From Bacillota bacterium (GTDB taxonomy: Bacteria; Bacillota; Clostridia; Lachnospirales; Lachnospiraceae), in NCBI GenBank assembly GCA_023420935.1, contig JAEZUR010000019.1, forward strand, positions 1 to 41,171: a stretch of 41,171 bases of DNA, written 5' to 3'. Made by a program: the position numbers and the translations under genes. Under the pieces are notes generated by a model. That model was not told where the DNA came from. It did not search any database and was given only the letters and a program-made list of their open reading frames with translations. Positions 17,234-25,080 of the stretch are shown here, piece after piece. Numbering within the stretch: the stretch's first letter is position 1; the number at the start of each line of letters is the position of its first letter.

Positions 17234-18355
17234 ATGCTAGAAAAGTCAGTAATGTATTTTATATATAAAGGAGCAGCATTAGCTGCTTCCCTTATGTTTA
17301 TGCTAAAAGCTGGAGTTAAGATTGAATTTGTCATTATCTTAGCACTAGCTTTTTCGTGCATTTTTCTAGCCGAATATATCCTTGATAAATTGACAATATC
17401 GTGGAAAGGGAAGGTAATATCTTTTCTTAATGTAATTCTATTATTTATATTGGTTTTACTGGGTGTCCATACGATGTATCCTCTTATGATAGTTATTTTA
17501 GTAGTTATAACAGAACACTATTGTAAGGGTGATTATTTTTATACATTATCAATCGGTTTTAATATCTTACTGGGAATACTTCTTGTCCCAAATGCAGAAG
17601 TATTATTTTTGGGTATGTTACTTTTATGTTTACTTTATTATAATAGATTTATAAGAAATAGAGTTGAGGCTTCTAAACTTCAAGTTTTAGAGCAGAAGGA
17701 AGAACTAGCATTTCTTAATCAAAAACTACAAGATAACCAACGTCTCACCAAAACACTACAATATACGGCTGCTCTCGAAGAAAGAAATCGATTGGCGGCA
17801 AGACTACATGATAAAGTAGGACATGGGATATCAGGAAGTATCATTTTGTTAGAAGCGTCTAGATTAATGCTAGATAAAGATATGGTCAAAGCAAAAGAAG
17901 GCATTGATAAAGCTGTAGCAAATCTCCGGGATGGAGTAGATGACATTCGGGCTGCACTACGGGAGGAAAGACCAGTTCGCAGTGAGCTAGGACTAAATGA
18001 AATTCAAACCGTATTAGAGAAATTTCAGGTGAATCATAATATCAATACAAGAATAGAGCAGTTTGGGAATTTAGATTATATCGGGTTAGATATTTGGCAA
18101 TGTATTTATGATAATCTAGAAGAGGTTCTTACTAATATATTGAAACATTCCAATGCAACTCATTTTAAGTTAACAATTAAGATTCTTCCCAAAATAATTC
18201 GAGTGGAATATGGGGATAATGGAAAAACAGAGGGTAAATTTTTTAAAGGTCTTGGTTTAGAGGCCATTGAAGAGCGTACAATCAAATGTGGTGGCAGATG
18301 TTTCTTAGAGAAATCCAGTCAGGAATTTCTAGTTACTAATATATTTACTTATTAG
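17234..18355 (+). CDS. sensor histidine kinase, NarL/LnrJ type
   Basis: A 373-residue kinase. Residues 1-135 hold about five or six membrane segments and no large outer domain. The dimerisation domain carries the phosphorylated His192 in ERNRLAARLHDKVGHGISG, the HisKA_3 type that normally partners LuxR-type regulators. The ATPase region shows Asn301 (EVLTNILKHSNA), YGDNGK and GLGLEAIEER. It follows the exporter genes and is 10 bases before an OmpR-type regulator that is not its expected partner. No LuxR-type regulator is adjacent; the nearest is at 26692. It may sense the exporter's substrate, as LnrJ does. Confidence 0.9.
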   Translation: MLEKSVMYFIYKGAALAASLMFMLKAGVKIEFVIILALAFSCIFLAEYILDKLTISWKGKVISFLNVILLFILVLLGVHTMYPLMIVILVVITEHYCKGDYFYTLSIGFNILLGILLVPNAEVLFLGMLLLCLLYYNRFIRNRVEASKLQVLEQKEELAFLNQKLQDNQRLTKTLQYTAALEERNRLAARLHDKVGHGISGSIILLEASRLMLDKDMVKAKEGIDKAVANLRDGVDDIRAALREERPVRSELGLNEIQTVLEKFQVNHNINTRIEQFGNLDYIGLDIWQCIYDNLEEVLTNILKHSNATHFKLTIKILPKIIRVEYGDNGKTEGKFFKGLGLEAIEERTIKCGGRCFLEKSSQEFLVTNIFTY

Positions 18356-18365
18356 GAGGATTAAG

Positions 18366-19076
18366 ATGGTACAGGAAAAAACCATTCAGGATAAGACAAT
18401 TCTTATTATAGATGATGAAGTTAAAATTGTAGATGTTGTAAAATCTTATTTAGAAAGCGCGGGTTATGATACGGTTTGTTCCTATAATGGAGCAGAAGGA
18501 TTAAGCTTATTTGATAAGATAACACCATCCCTAGTAGTGTTGGATTTAATGCTTCCAGATATGTCAGGTGAGGAAGTGTGTAAGGCAATACGCAAGAAAT
18601 CCAGAGTACCAATTATCATGTTAACAGCAAAAATAGAAGAAAATGATGTAATTAATGGGTTACAGATTGGTGCAGACGATTATGTGACGAAACCTTTTAG
18701 TCCTAGACAACTAATGGCTCGTATTGAAGCAATACTCCGAAGGGTTTCTACAGAAGCAGTTCCACTTGCCAATGAATATTCCTATAACAATGGAGAGTTG
18801 ATACTAGACGGGCTAAGGCACCAGGTACGTAAAAATGGAGAAGAGGTTTCCTTAACACCCAATGAGTATAAAATATTGATGACGATGGCGAAATACCCTA
18901 CCAAAGTATTTACAAGAGAAGAATTAATTACTTATGCAATTGGGGATGAATTTAATGGGTTTGACCGTGTAATCGATACACATATAAAAAATATAAGACA
19001 AAAACTTGGGGATGATGGAAAGTCACCAAAATATATTGTTACAGTTCACGGGATCGGTTATAGGTTTGGAGGATGA
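18366..19076 (+). CDS. OmpR/PhoB-type response regulator
   Basis: A 236-residue transcription factor. The receiver domain has the acidic pair Asp16/Asp17, phosphorylated Asp60 (VVLDLMLPD), Thr87 and Lys109 (KPF). The C-terminal winged helix spans about 138-236 (LTPNEYKILM to HGIGYRFGG). AGGAGG precedes the ATG. Its stop overlaps the first possible ATG of the next kinase gene, so these two genes form the true two-component pair. Confidence 0.95.
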   Translation: MVQEKTIQDKTILIIDDEVKIVDVVKSYLESAGYDTVCSYNGAEGLSLFDKITPSLVVLDLMLPDMSGEEVCKAIRKKSRVPIIMLTAKIEENDVINGLQIGADDYVTKPFSPRQLMARIEAILRRVSTEAVPLANEYSYNNGELILDGLRHQVRKNGEEVSLTPNEYKILMTMAKYPTKVFTREELITYAIGDEFNGFDRVIDTHIKNIRQKLGDDGKSPKYIVTVHGIGYRFGG

Positions 19077-19078
19077 AG

Positions 19079-20467
19079 ATGAAAATAAGTCTTAGGTGGA
19101 AGCTTACCGCAGCCTTTTTGGCAGTAACTGCTGTTGTCCTTGCGCTGGTTGGAATATTTGCAAATGTGATTTTGGAAAAACAGTTTAAAGAGTATGTAAT
19201 AGATAAATTAGAACAGAATAACCAGGAACTAATATCTACCCTTGAGAGTAGGTATCAAGCGTGGGGTAATAAATGGAATCCGGAAGGAATAGAGAATCTG
19301 GGTGTAAGTGCTCTAGGTGATGGATTAATGATACGCATTTATAATCAGGAAGGAACTTTAATTTGGGATGCTATGACACATAATAGTGGTATGTGTGCTT
19401 CTATCCTTCAGCATATGTCTGAAAATATGCAGGGGCGAAATTCTAATTTTAACGGGGGCTACATAGAGAAAGAATACCCAGTTACTGTAGAAAATGCTTC
19501 AGTTGGGAAGGTAACAATTGGTTATTATGGCCCTTACTTTTATACAGATAATGATATTCAATTTTTAAACAGTTTAAATAAACTTTTGTTACTGGCAACT
19601 GGAGTGGCTGGAATCATATCAATCTTGATTGGAACGTTTATGGCAAACCGTCTTACAAGTCCAATATCAAGGGTAATAAAGAATGCAAGGCAAATTGCAG
19701 CAGGAAAATTTGATGATCGGATTATAGAGAATTCAAATACGCGAGAAATCGTGGAGTTAACAGAGTCTATTAATAGTCTTGCAACGACCTTAGGAAAACA
19801 AGAAGTCTTAAGAAAGAGACTCACAGCAGATGTAGCTCATGAACTACGAACACCTCTGTCTTGTGTACAAAGCCATCTGGAAGCAATGATTGATGGTATT
19901 TGGGAACCAAGCAAAGAGAGGCTAGAAAGTTGCCATGAAGAAACAGTGAGACTATCAAAGATGGTAAGTGATCTAGGAAAACTAGCGCAATATGATGGCG
20001 AAAATGTTACTCTTAAGAAAGAATATTTTTCTTTATCAGAATTACTATCACGGTTATTAAAGAACTTTGAAAAGGAATTTCAGAAGAAACGGATTAATCT
20101 AATCACTAGTATTCAAGATCAGAATATTGAGGCTGATGAAGATAAATTAACACAAGTACTGGTTAATCTATTCTCCAATGCAATAAAATATACACCTGAT
20201 GGTGGAACCATTGAAATTGAAACAACGGGAACAAAGGAGTATATAGAGGTTTCTGTGAAAGATACGGGAATTGGAATAGCGGAAAAAGACTTACCTTACA
20301 TTTTTGAGCGTTTCTATCGAGTAGATCAATCTCGTAACCGTATGACAGGTGGTTCTGGTATTGGATTAGCTATCGCAAAGTCACTCGTAGAGGCGCATAA
20401 TGGTACAATAGAAGTGAAAAGCGAGGAAGGCGTTGGCAGTGAATTCATTGTTCGCATTCCAACCTAA
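19079..20467 (+). CDS. sensor histidine kinase, HisKA type
   Basis: A membrane kinase of 462 residues with two membrane segments (about 8-31 and 167-187) around an outer domain of about 135 residues. Next come a HAMP domain (about 185-238), phosphorylated His254 in VAHELRTPL, and ATPase motifs LVNLFSNAIKYT, DTGIGI, FERFYR and GGSGIGLAIAKSL. The frame also has an ATG at 19073, but GGAGG (19068-19072) touches it directly; the ATG at 19079 has a 6-base spacing and is preferred. It should phosphorylate the upstream OmpR-type regulator. Confidence 0.94.
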   Translation: MKISLRWKLTAAFLAVTAVVLALVGIFANVILEKQFKEYVIDKLEQNNQELISTLESRYQAWGNKWNPEGIENLGVSALGDGLMIRIYNQEGTLIWDAMTHNSGMCASILQHMSENMQGRNSNFNGGYIEKEYPVTVENASVGKVTIGYYGPYFYTDNDIQFLNSLNKLLLLATGVAGIISILIGTFMANRLTSPISRVIKNARQIAAGKFDDRIIENSNTREIVELTESINSLATTLGKQEVLRKRLTADVAHELRTPLSCVQSHLEAMIDGIWEPSKERLESCHEETVRLSKMVSDLGKLAQYDGENVTLKKEYFSLSELLSRLLKNFEKEFQKKRINLITSIQDQNIEADEDKLTQVLVNLFSNAIKYTPDGGTIEIETTGTKEYIEVSVKDTGIGIAEKDLPYIFERFYRVDQSRNRMTGGSGIGLAIAKSLVEAHNGTIEVKSEEGVGSEFIVRIPT

Positions 20468-20472
20468 TAGAA

Positions 20473-20525
20473 GGATAATGCATGATTAGAGCAATTATTA
20501 GTGAGCTCCCAATCATGCATTATCC
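20473..20525. repeat. long hairpin between convergent genes
   Basis: A perfect 15-bp inverted repeat (20473-20487 and 20511-20525, GGATAATGCATGATT and its complement) encloses a 23-base loop that itself contains GAGC/GCTC. It lies between the kinase stop (+) and the end of the flavin-protein gene (-). No T run follows on either strand, so it is not a standard intrinsic terminator, though it may act as a bidirectional one or stabilise 3' ends. Confidence 0.75.
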
Positions 20526-20535
20526 GCCTAGTATG

Positions 20536-21006
20536 TTAGATACGATGTTTGCCTGTTACCTGATCAACCGTTAGTTTAAATACAGTTACTGCATTTAATG
20601 CTCTATCATCGTAAGTAAAATTCATATCCTTGGTATATTGTTGCATCATAGCATCTAAAGCCATACGCTTTTCGGTATTTTCCAATACTGTAAGGCAACC
20701 AAATCCAATGACACTTTCATAATTCATAGAATACTCACAAGCAAGGTCTCCAGTTACAAGCTGATGACTACAATCCATTTCAAAGCATACTTTATTATTC
20801 TTACGAAGCAGATCAAGTTTTTTACCTTCTCTTGCACCATGAAAGTATAGGGTTATTATATTATCTTGGTAAGATAGTCCAAAATTAAGTGGTACAATGT
20901 ACGGATAGTCATCATCAAAGAATGCAAGGCGGCATACATCGCATTTTCTTATAATGTCTACAATTTTATCTAAGTCAGTTATTTCGCGGTCAGATCTTCT
21001 CATCAT
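20536..21006 (-). CDS. pyridoxamine 5'-phosphate oxidase family protein, NimA-like
   Basis: A 156-residue flavin-binding split-barrel protein. Features are an N-terminal helix with CDVCRLAFFDDDYPYIVPLNFG, then YFHGAREGKKLDLLRKN (54-70) and CFEMD, as in NimA-type nitroimidazole reductase homologues. The cofactor is probably FMN or a related flavin, and the natural substrate is unknown. GAGAGGATG lies upstream of two consecutive ATG codons; either may be used. A near-consensus promoter is just upstream. Confidence 0.85.
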   Translation of the reverse strand: MMRRSDREITDLDKIVDIIRKCDVCRLAFFDDDYPYIVPLNFGLSYQDNIITLYFHGAREGKKLDLLRKNNKVCFEMDCSHQLVTGDLACEYSMNYESVIGFGCLTVLENTEKRMALDAMMQQYTKDMNFTYDDRALNAVTVFKLTVDQVTGKHRI

Positions 21007-21035
21007 GTTATCATCCTCTCATGTATAATGAATTG

Positions 21036-21064
21036 ATTATATAATAAGAAATGGGCGAAAGCAA
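21036..21064 (-). promoter_or_regulatory. promoter of the NimA-like gene
   Basis: Read on the minus strand, TTGCTT (21059-21064) and TATAAT (21036-21041) are 17 bases apart, and the start codon lies 30 bases beyond the -10 box. Confidence 0.7.
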
Positions 21065-21100
21065 TGGTAGAAAAAATTATTAATGGTACAAGATTTTGTA

Positions 21101-22393
21101 TTAAATGTCCAGTTTTTTAAGTGCATTAAGATACTCAACCACTTTTAAAGAGTAGGACTCTATTACGTTCAACAATTTTTCAGCTTCCTGCGTATTTCCA
21201 TTATTATATGCTACGATTGCCTGTTTAGCAGTCTCATGAACTTTTACATGAGGCTCATGCATTTTTGTAATAATATCTTCTACACGAGAATTGGTTAAAT
21301 TCAATGTACAAAGCCATTTACCTAAGCGACAACCATTATGATCCCCTACGGTATCTGAGTTGATATGCACATAATCTAAAATCATATTATAAACTTTCCA
21401 TTTCCACATTAAGTGATCCGTTATAGTTAATTCTATCATAGTATGGTTATCTGGTGATGTAACACGATTTAATACAGTTAAGCGAATTTCATCAATTTTC
21501 TGCGAGATTTCATAGAATGCTTGCCCAGTTCTTGTCGATTTGTCTTTCAGTAAAGTTGCCTTTTCATTGATTAGCATTAGGCTGGAAGAAATTTCTTGAG
21601 ATGCTGCTGTCTGTTCTTCAATATTAGCAGTTATATCTGTAAAACTATCATTAACCATTGACATTGCTTGATTAATTCCATGAATTTCTGTTGTTACCTC
21701 ATCCATATGATTTTTTGAGGTGTTAAATGCTTGGATTACGGTATCTATTTCGTCAGAAGTTTTGGATATCTTATCATTAAGACCATTTACAATTTCTTGA
21801 ATAGAGCCTACCTGTTGTCTTGTGCTTTCTGCTAGCTTTTTAATCTCTTCTGCGACAACAGAAAATCCTTTTCCATGTTCCCCTGCTCTTGCTGCTTCAA
21901 TTGATGCATTAAGTGCAAGCAGATTAGTTTTATCCGCAACAGATTTTATGACATTAACCATGTCATTTATTTTATCAGTTTCATCGGTTACTTGATGCAT
22001 GATACCCTTAATAGAGATGGTCTGATTAATATTATCTTCAATTGCTAAAAATGTATTGTCAATTTTTTTGAGACTAGTATCAGTATCATGCGTAGTATCA
22101 CTCATTGTTTTGTTAGAATCTTGTATATTTACAGATATTTCTTCAGAAGCAGCACATAATTCTTCACTACTTGCAGCTACTGTTTCAACAAGTGAAGACT
22201 GTTGGTTGGCATCAAAAATCATTTCTTTCACGTAGTCAAGATTAGTCATATATTGTAATAATTCATTTACACATATGAGGGTATCTAAATTGGATGAGTT
22301 CGCTTTCTTATATATTTCTTGTTCATTATCGTTTATACTACTCATTACCACATTTGATGAATTTTCTGTAACTTTCTTTTGTTTACTCCACAT
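21101..22393 (-). CDS. soluble methyl-accepting chemotaxis protein with CZB domain
   Basis: A 430-residue chemoreceptor with no membrane segment, so cytoplasmic. The conserved signalling tip spans about 142-189 (KTNLLALNASIEAARAGEHG), flanked by long coiled-coil helices. A C-terminal zinc-binding CZB domain follows from about 322: His327 (DHLMWKWK), Cys355 (CRLGKW), and His382/His386 (HVKVHE) are the expected ligands. CZB receptors can sense zinc or oxidants such as hypochlorite through the Cys-Zn site. GGAGG precedes the ATG by 7 bases. No other chemotaxis gene is in the window. Confidence 0.93.
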   Translation of the reverse strand: MWSKQKKVTENSSNVVMSSINDNEQEIYKKANSSNLDTLICVNELLQYMTNLDYVKEMIFDANQQSSLVETVAASSEELCAASEEISVNIQDSNKTMSDTTHDTDTSLKKIDNTFLAIEDNINQTISIKGIMHQVTDETDKINDMVNVIKSVADKTNLLALNASIEAARAGEHGKGFSVVAEEIKKLAESTRQQVGSIQEIVNGLNDKISKTSDEIDTVIQAFNTSKNHMDEVTTEIHGINQAMSMVNDSFTDITANIEEQTAASQEISSSLMLINEKATLLKDKSTRTGQAFYEISQKIDEIRLTVLNRVTSPDNHTMIELTITDHLMWKWKVYNMILDYVHINSDTVGDHNGCRLGKWLCTLNLTNSRVEDIITKMHEPHVKVHETAKQAIVAYNNGNTQEAEKLLNVIESYSLKVVEYLNALKKLDI

Positions 22394-22783
22394 TACATTA
22401 CCTCCAATTTTTTTGGTTGATTATTTTGTTTATATTATATAGGTAACGTATTTGGTATAAGTTTATAGGTCAATCGTTAGAGTCAGTCCAAATATAAAAG
22501 TTAGCTTTCATTTGCTACCTAAATTTTAGATTCTATAAATTATTATTTAAGAAAGAAAATTTACCATAAATATACATAAAAGCCTGTTTTTAGAGCGTTA
22601 TCAACGCAAGTATATCATAATAATTTTCACTAAACAATACAATTTGATAAGATATTATCATTAAGCAATTATTAGAGAATAGTATTTGATATTCACGAAA
22701 ATAAATTGCTAGAATCGAATATATGTTTACAAGTTCCCTTGTTTATGTTAATATATTTTCATAACATCTAGGAGGGTTATTTG
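22394..22783. other. 390-bp divergent intergenic region
   Basis: Between the chemoreceptor gene (-) and the methyltransferase gene (+) there is no gene. The left end has the chemoreceptor's ribosome site and a TATAAT on the minus strand (22434-22439) without a clear -35 box. The right end holds the methyltransferase promoter and inverted repeat (22726-22767). The middle is AT-rich with nothing I recognise. Confidence 0.6.
22726..22767 (+). promoter_or_regulatory. methyltransferase promoter with candidate operator
   Basis: TTTACA (22726-22731) and TAATAT (22749-22754) are 17 bases apart. An inverted repeat ATGTTA (22745-22750) / TAACAT (22762-22767) with an 11-base spacer overlaps the -10 box and start site. 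It is placed where the helix-turn-helix domain of the encoded methyltransferase could repress its own gene; binding is inference. Confidence 0.6.
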
Positions 22784-24073
22784 ATGGGCTACGTTATTGA
22801 TAAAGAAAAAGTTCATGAAGTGATGGAAGATAATAAAATTTCGACTCAGCAAGAATTAGCAGATAAATTAGGTATTACGAAAAACCAATTATCTGTTATG
22901 TTGTCGGAAAAAGTAAATCCATTCAAAAGTACCTTTACAAAACTTTGTACCGTTCTTAATGTATCCCCCATTGAATTATTATCCGAGAAAGAAGATAAGA
23001 ATTTGAAGCAAAAAGAAATGGAACAAGATATTATAGAATTCATTGATGTACATACAGTAGTTCCTAAAAAAACATACAATTCTGTCGAGTTATTTGCTGG
23101 TGCGGGCGGATTAGCATTGGGTCTTAATAAAGCTGGATTTTGTGAACAAGGGCTTGTAGAGATTGATAAATTTGCTGCAGAAACGCTGAGGATTAATCGT
23201 CCAGAATGGAATGTAATTGAAGAGGACGTAATTAAAGTTGCAGATAAGGGTATTAAAAAATATTTACCTAAAAATGCCGAGATAGATTTGGTTTCTGGAG
23301 GATATCCATGCCAGGCATTTAGCTATGCAGGTTACAAATTGGGAATGGAAGATGTTAGGGGAACCATGTTTTATTATTTTGCTCAGGTAATTGATCAATT
23401 AAAGCCAAAGATGTTTTTGGCAGAAAATGTGAAGGGATTAACAACCCATGATAATGGGAAAACACTTCAGACTATGAAGGATATTTTCCAAAGTATTGGG
23501 TATCAAGTCGCCCATCATATTGTAAAGGCAATAGACTATAACGTGGCACAGAAGAGAGAACGTGTTATTATTGTCGGAATCCGAAATGATTACAGTATAA
23601 AATATAAATTACCTAAGCCTTATGAATTTAAACCAGTACTTCGCGATGCTTTAAAGGATGTTCCTAAGTCAATAGGAGAAAAATATCCGGAGAAAAAGAA
23701 AAAAGTACTCGCTATGGTACCTCCTGGAGGATATTGGAGAGACTTGCCGGATGACGTAGCGAAAGAGTACATGGGAAAAAGCTATTATTCAGGTGGTGGA
23801 AGAACAGGAATGGCAAGAAGAATCTCATGGGATGAGCCATGTTTAACACTAACTTGTAGTCCGGCTCAGAAGCAGACAGAGAGATGCCATCCCGATGAGA
23901 TAAGGCCTTTTACAGTAAGAGAATATGCAAGAATTCAAAGTTTTCCGGATGACTGGGAATTCAGTGGGTCCATGGCGCAGCAGTATAAGCAGATTGGAAA
24001 TGCTGTTCCAGTGGAATTAGCAAAAGCAGTTGGATTATCATTAATCCATGTATTAAATCAAATGGAGGATTAG
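22784..24073 (+). CDS. HTH-fused DNA (cytosine-5-)-methyltransferase
   Basis: The modification half of a type II restriction-modification pair. Residues 8-70 form a Cro/C1-type helix-turn-helix (TQQELADKLGITKNQLSVML). The catalytic part shows motif I VELFAGAGGLALG (101-113), motif IV GGYPCQAFS with Cys176, motif VI AENVKG (213-218), motif VIII QKRERVIIVG (256-265) and motif X QIGNAVPV near the end. The frame can start at a TTG at 22781, but the ATG at 22784 sits 7 bases after AGGAGGG. The recognition site is set by the region about 275-365 and cannot be read by eye. M.SsoII and M.EcoRII use similar N-terminal domains for autoregulation. Confidence 0.95.
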   Translation: MGYVIDKEKVHEVMEDNKISTQQELADKLGITKNQLSVMLSEKVNPFKSTFTKLCTVLNVSPIELLSEKEDKNLKQKEMEQDIIEFIDVHTVVPKKTYNSVELFAGAGGLALGLNKAGFCEQGLVEIDKFAAETLRINRPEWNVIEEDVIKVADKGIKKYLPKNAEIDLVSGGYPCQAFSYAGYKLGMEDVRGTMFYYFAQVIDQLKPKMFLAENVKGLTTHDNGKTLQTMKDIFQSIGYQVAHHIVKAIDYNVAQKRERVIIVGIRNDYSIKYKLPKPYEFKPVLRDALKDVPKSIGEKYPEKKKKVLAMVPPGGYWRDLPDDVAKEYMGKSYYSGGGRTGMARRISWDEPCLTLTCSPAQKQTERCHPDEIRPFTVREYARIQSFPDDWEFSGSMAQQYKQIGNAVPVELAKAVGLSLIHVLNQMED

Positions 24074-24090
24074 GTAACTAATCCTCCATT
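24061..24090. repeat. perfect hairpin over both stop codons of the R-M pair
   Basis: A 13-bp perfect inverted repeat (24061-24073 and 24078-24090) has only a 4-base GTAA loop. Each arm reads ATGGAGGATTAG at its end, so both genes finish with the same codons for Met-Glu-Asp and a TAG stop. On the plus transcript the loop is a GNRA type (GUAA). No T run follows on either side. Confidence 0.9.
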
Positions 24091-24959
24091 GTACGTTCTA
24101 TTTCTAGAGCTAAATCCTCGATTACATCATTGATTAGCTGACTTCCATCATATTCCGACGCAACATCTCCGATGGCATTGGTTAGTGATGAATAGAAGTT
24201 TTCATCACCAGTTAACCGGTGCCAAAAATCTTTGCCAATATGAACAGGGTAAGTTTCGTGAATTTTTTTGTAATGACCGCTTAATTCATCTGGTTCTCCA
24301 TAAAATACACCCACAATTAAGTCATTAAATCCAATCGTTAAATTATTGGTTCGCGCTAGGTTTTTTATGGCTTGAAAATGGTCATCAATTGTCTTCACGT
24401 CGTCCTTGTTGATTGTATTTGGACCAGCTTTAATCTGGCAGTACTTACGTCTTCCATCTAATAAATCTACAAACTCAATATCAATTCCTGTAGTAGTAGA
24501 AGCATAGCCATCTAGAACGGTACTACAGAATTTCTGAAGCTTATTACCAAAAGTGGTGTTAATGGAAGTTCCAAGTACTCTTGGATACACTAGCGCTTTG
24601 GCAATATTGAGGGCAGAGTTATCTCCGGCTAAAAAATTCGCTTTGTATTTATCCAAGAAGGGATTTAAGTTGAAAGCCTTTAAACTTCGTAGTTTTTCAG
24701 TGTTCTGTCTATGACTTTCGGCAATCTCGTCTCGAAAAAATATTTTTGCTTTCTCTATAATATCTTTCTTTTGTTCATGGGCTTTTTTTATATCTTCTAG
24801 TGCTTTAGCTCCCAATTTTTCATATAAAGTAAATTCGTCTAGTGTTAGACCTAATACCGCATATGAAGTAGTATCTTGTATCTGATTCGCTGCATCACAA
24901 AATTCCTCGATACTCATCTCACCACATATATATAAGTCAAATGGTTTTCTTTCTGCCAT
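24078..24959 (-). CDS. type II restriction endonuclease (PD-(D/E)XK type)
   Basis: The 293-residue protein is read tail-to-tail with the methyltransferase, 4 bases apart. The putative nuclease core is GIDIEFVDLLDGRR then YCQIKAGPN: Asp160 (with Glu162), Gln175 and Lys177, a Q-x-K version of the ExK motif. IKxGPN motifs occur in PmeII-like restriction enzymes, which is the basis for the call along with the context. The N-terminal 120 residues are helical. GAGGTG precedes the ATG. The cut site is unknown and should match that of the methyltransferase. Confidence 0.82.
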   Translation of the reverse strand: MAERKPFDLYICGEMSIEEFCDAANQIQDTTSYAVLGLTLDEFTLYEKLGAKALEDIKKAHEQKKDIIEKAKIFFRDEIAESHRQNTEKLRSLKAFNLNPFLDKYKANFLAGDNSALNIAKALVYPRVLGTSINTTFGNKLQKFCSTVLDGYASTTTGIDIEFVDLLDGRRKYCQIKAGPNTINKDDVKTIDDHFQAIKNLARTNNLTIGFNDLIVGVFYGEPDELSGHYKKIHETYPVHIGKDFWHRLTGDENFYSSLTNAIGDVASEYDGSQLINDVIEDLALEIERTMED

Positions 24960-24982
24960 AGTATCACCTCATTTTTTATAAA

Positions 24983-25011
24983 ATTATAACATTAATTTTA
25001 TTATTGTACAA
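24983..25011 (-). promoter_or_regulatory. promoter of the restriction endonuclease gene
   Basis: On the minus strand, TTGTAC (25006-25011) and TATAAT (24983-24988) are 17 bases apart, 24 bases before the start codon. The nuclease therefore has its own strong promoter, separate from that of the methyltransferase. I see no copy of the methyltransferase's ATGTTA/TAACAT repeat here. Confidence 0.75.
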
Positions 25012-25040
25012 TCTAGTATGGTAATCAAACAAAATAGTAT

Positions 25041-25046
25041 TATAAT
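25041..25046 (+). promoter_or_regulatory. -10 box of the nicotinamidase-like gene
   Basis: A perfect TATAAT lies 35 bases before the TTG start codon. The -35 region at 17 bases reads ATGGTA, a poor match. The promoter is back-to-back with that of the restriction enzyme gene. Confidence 0.5.
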
Positions 25047-25080
25047 AGAAAGTGCTAGATAAATAAAGGAGGTTGTTATA

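Noticed and set aside
22781..22786. TTG at 22781 as the methyltransferase start.
   Set aside because: The ATG three bases later has better spacing from AGGAGGG and removes nothing from the domain.
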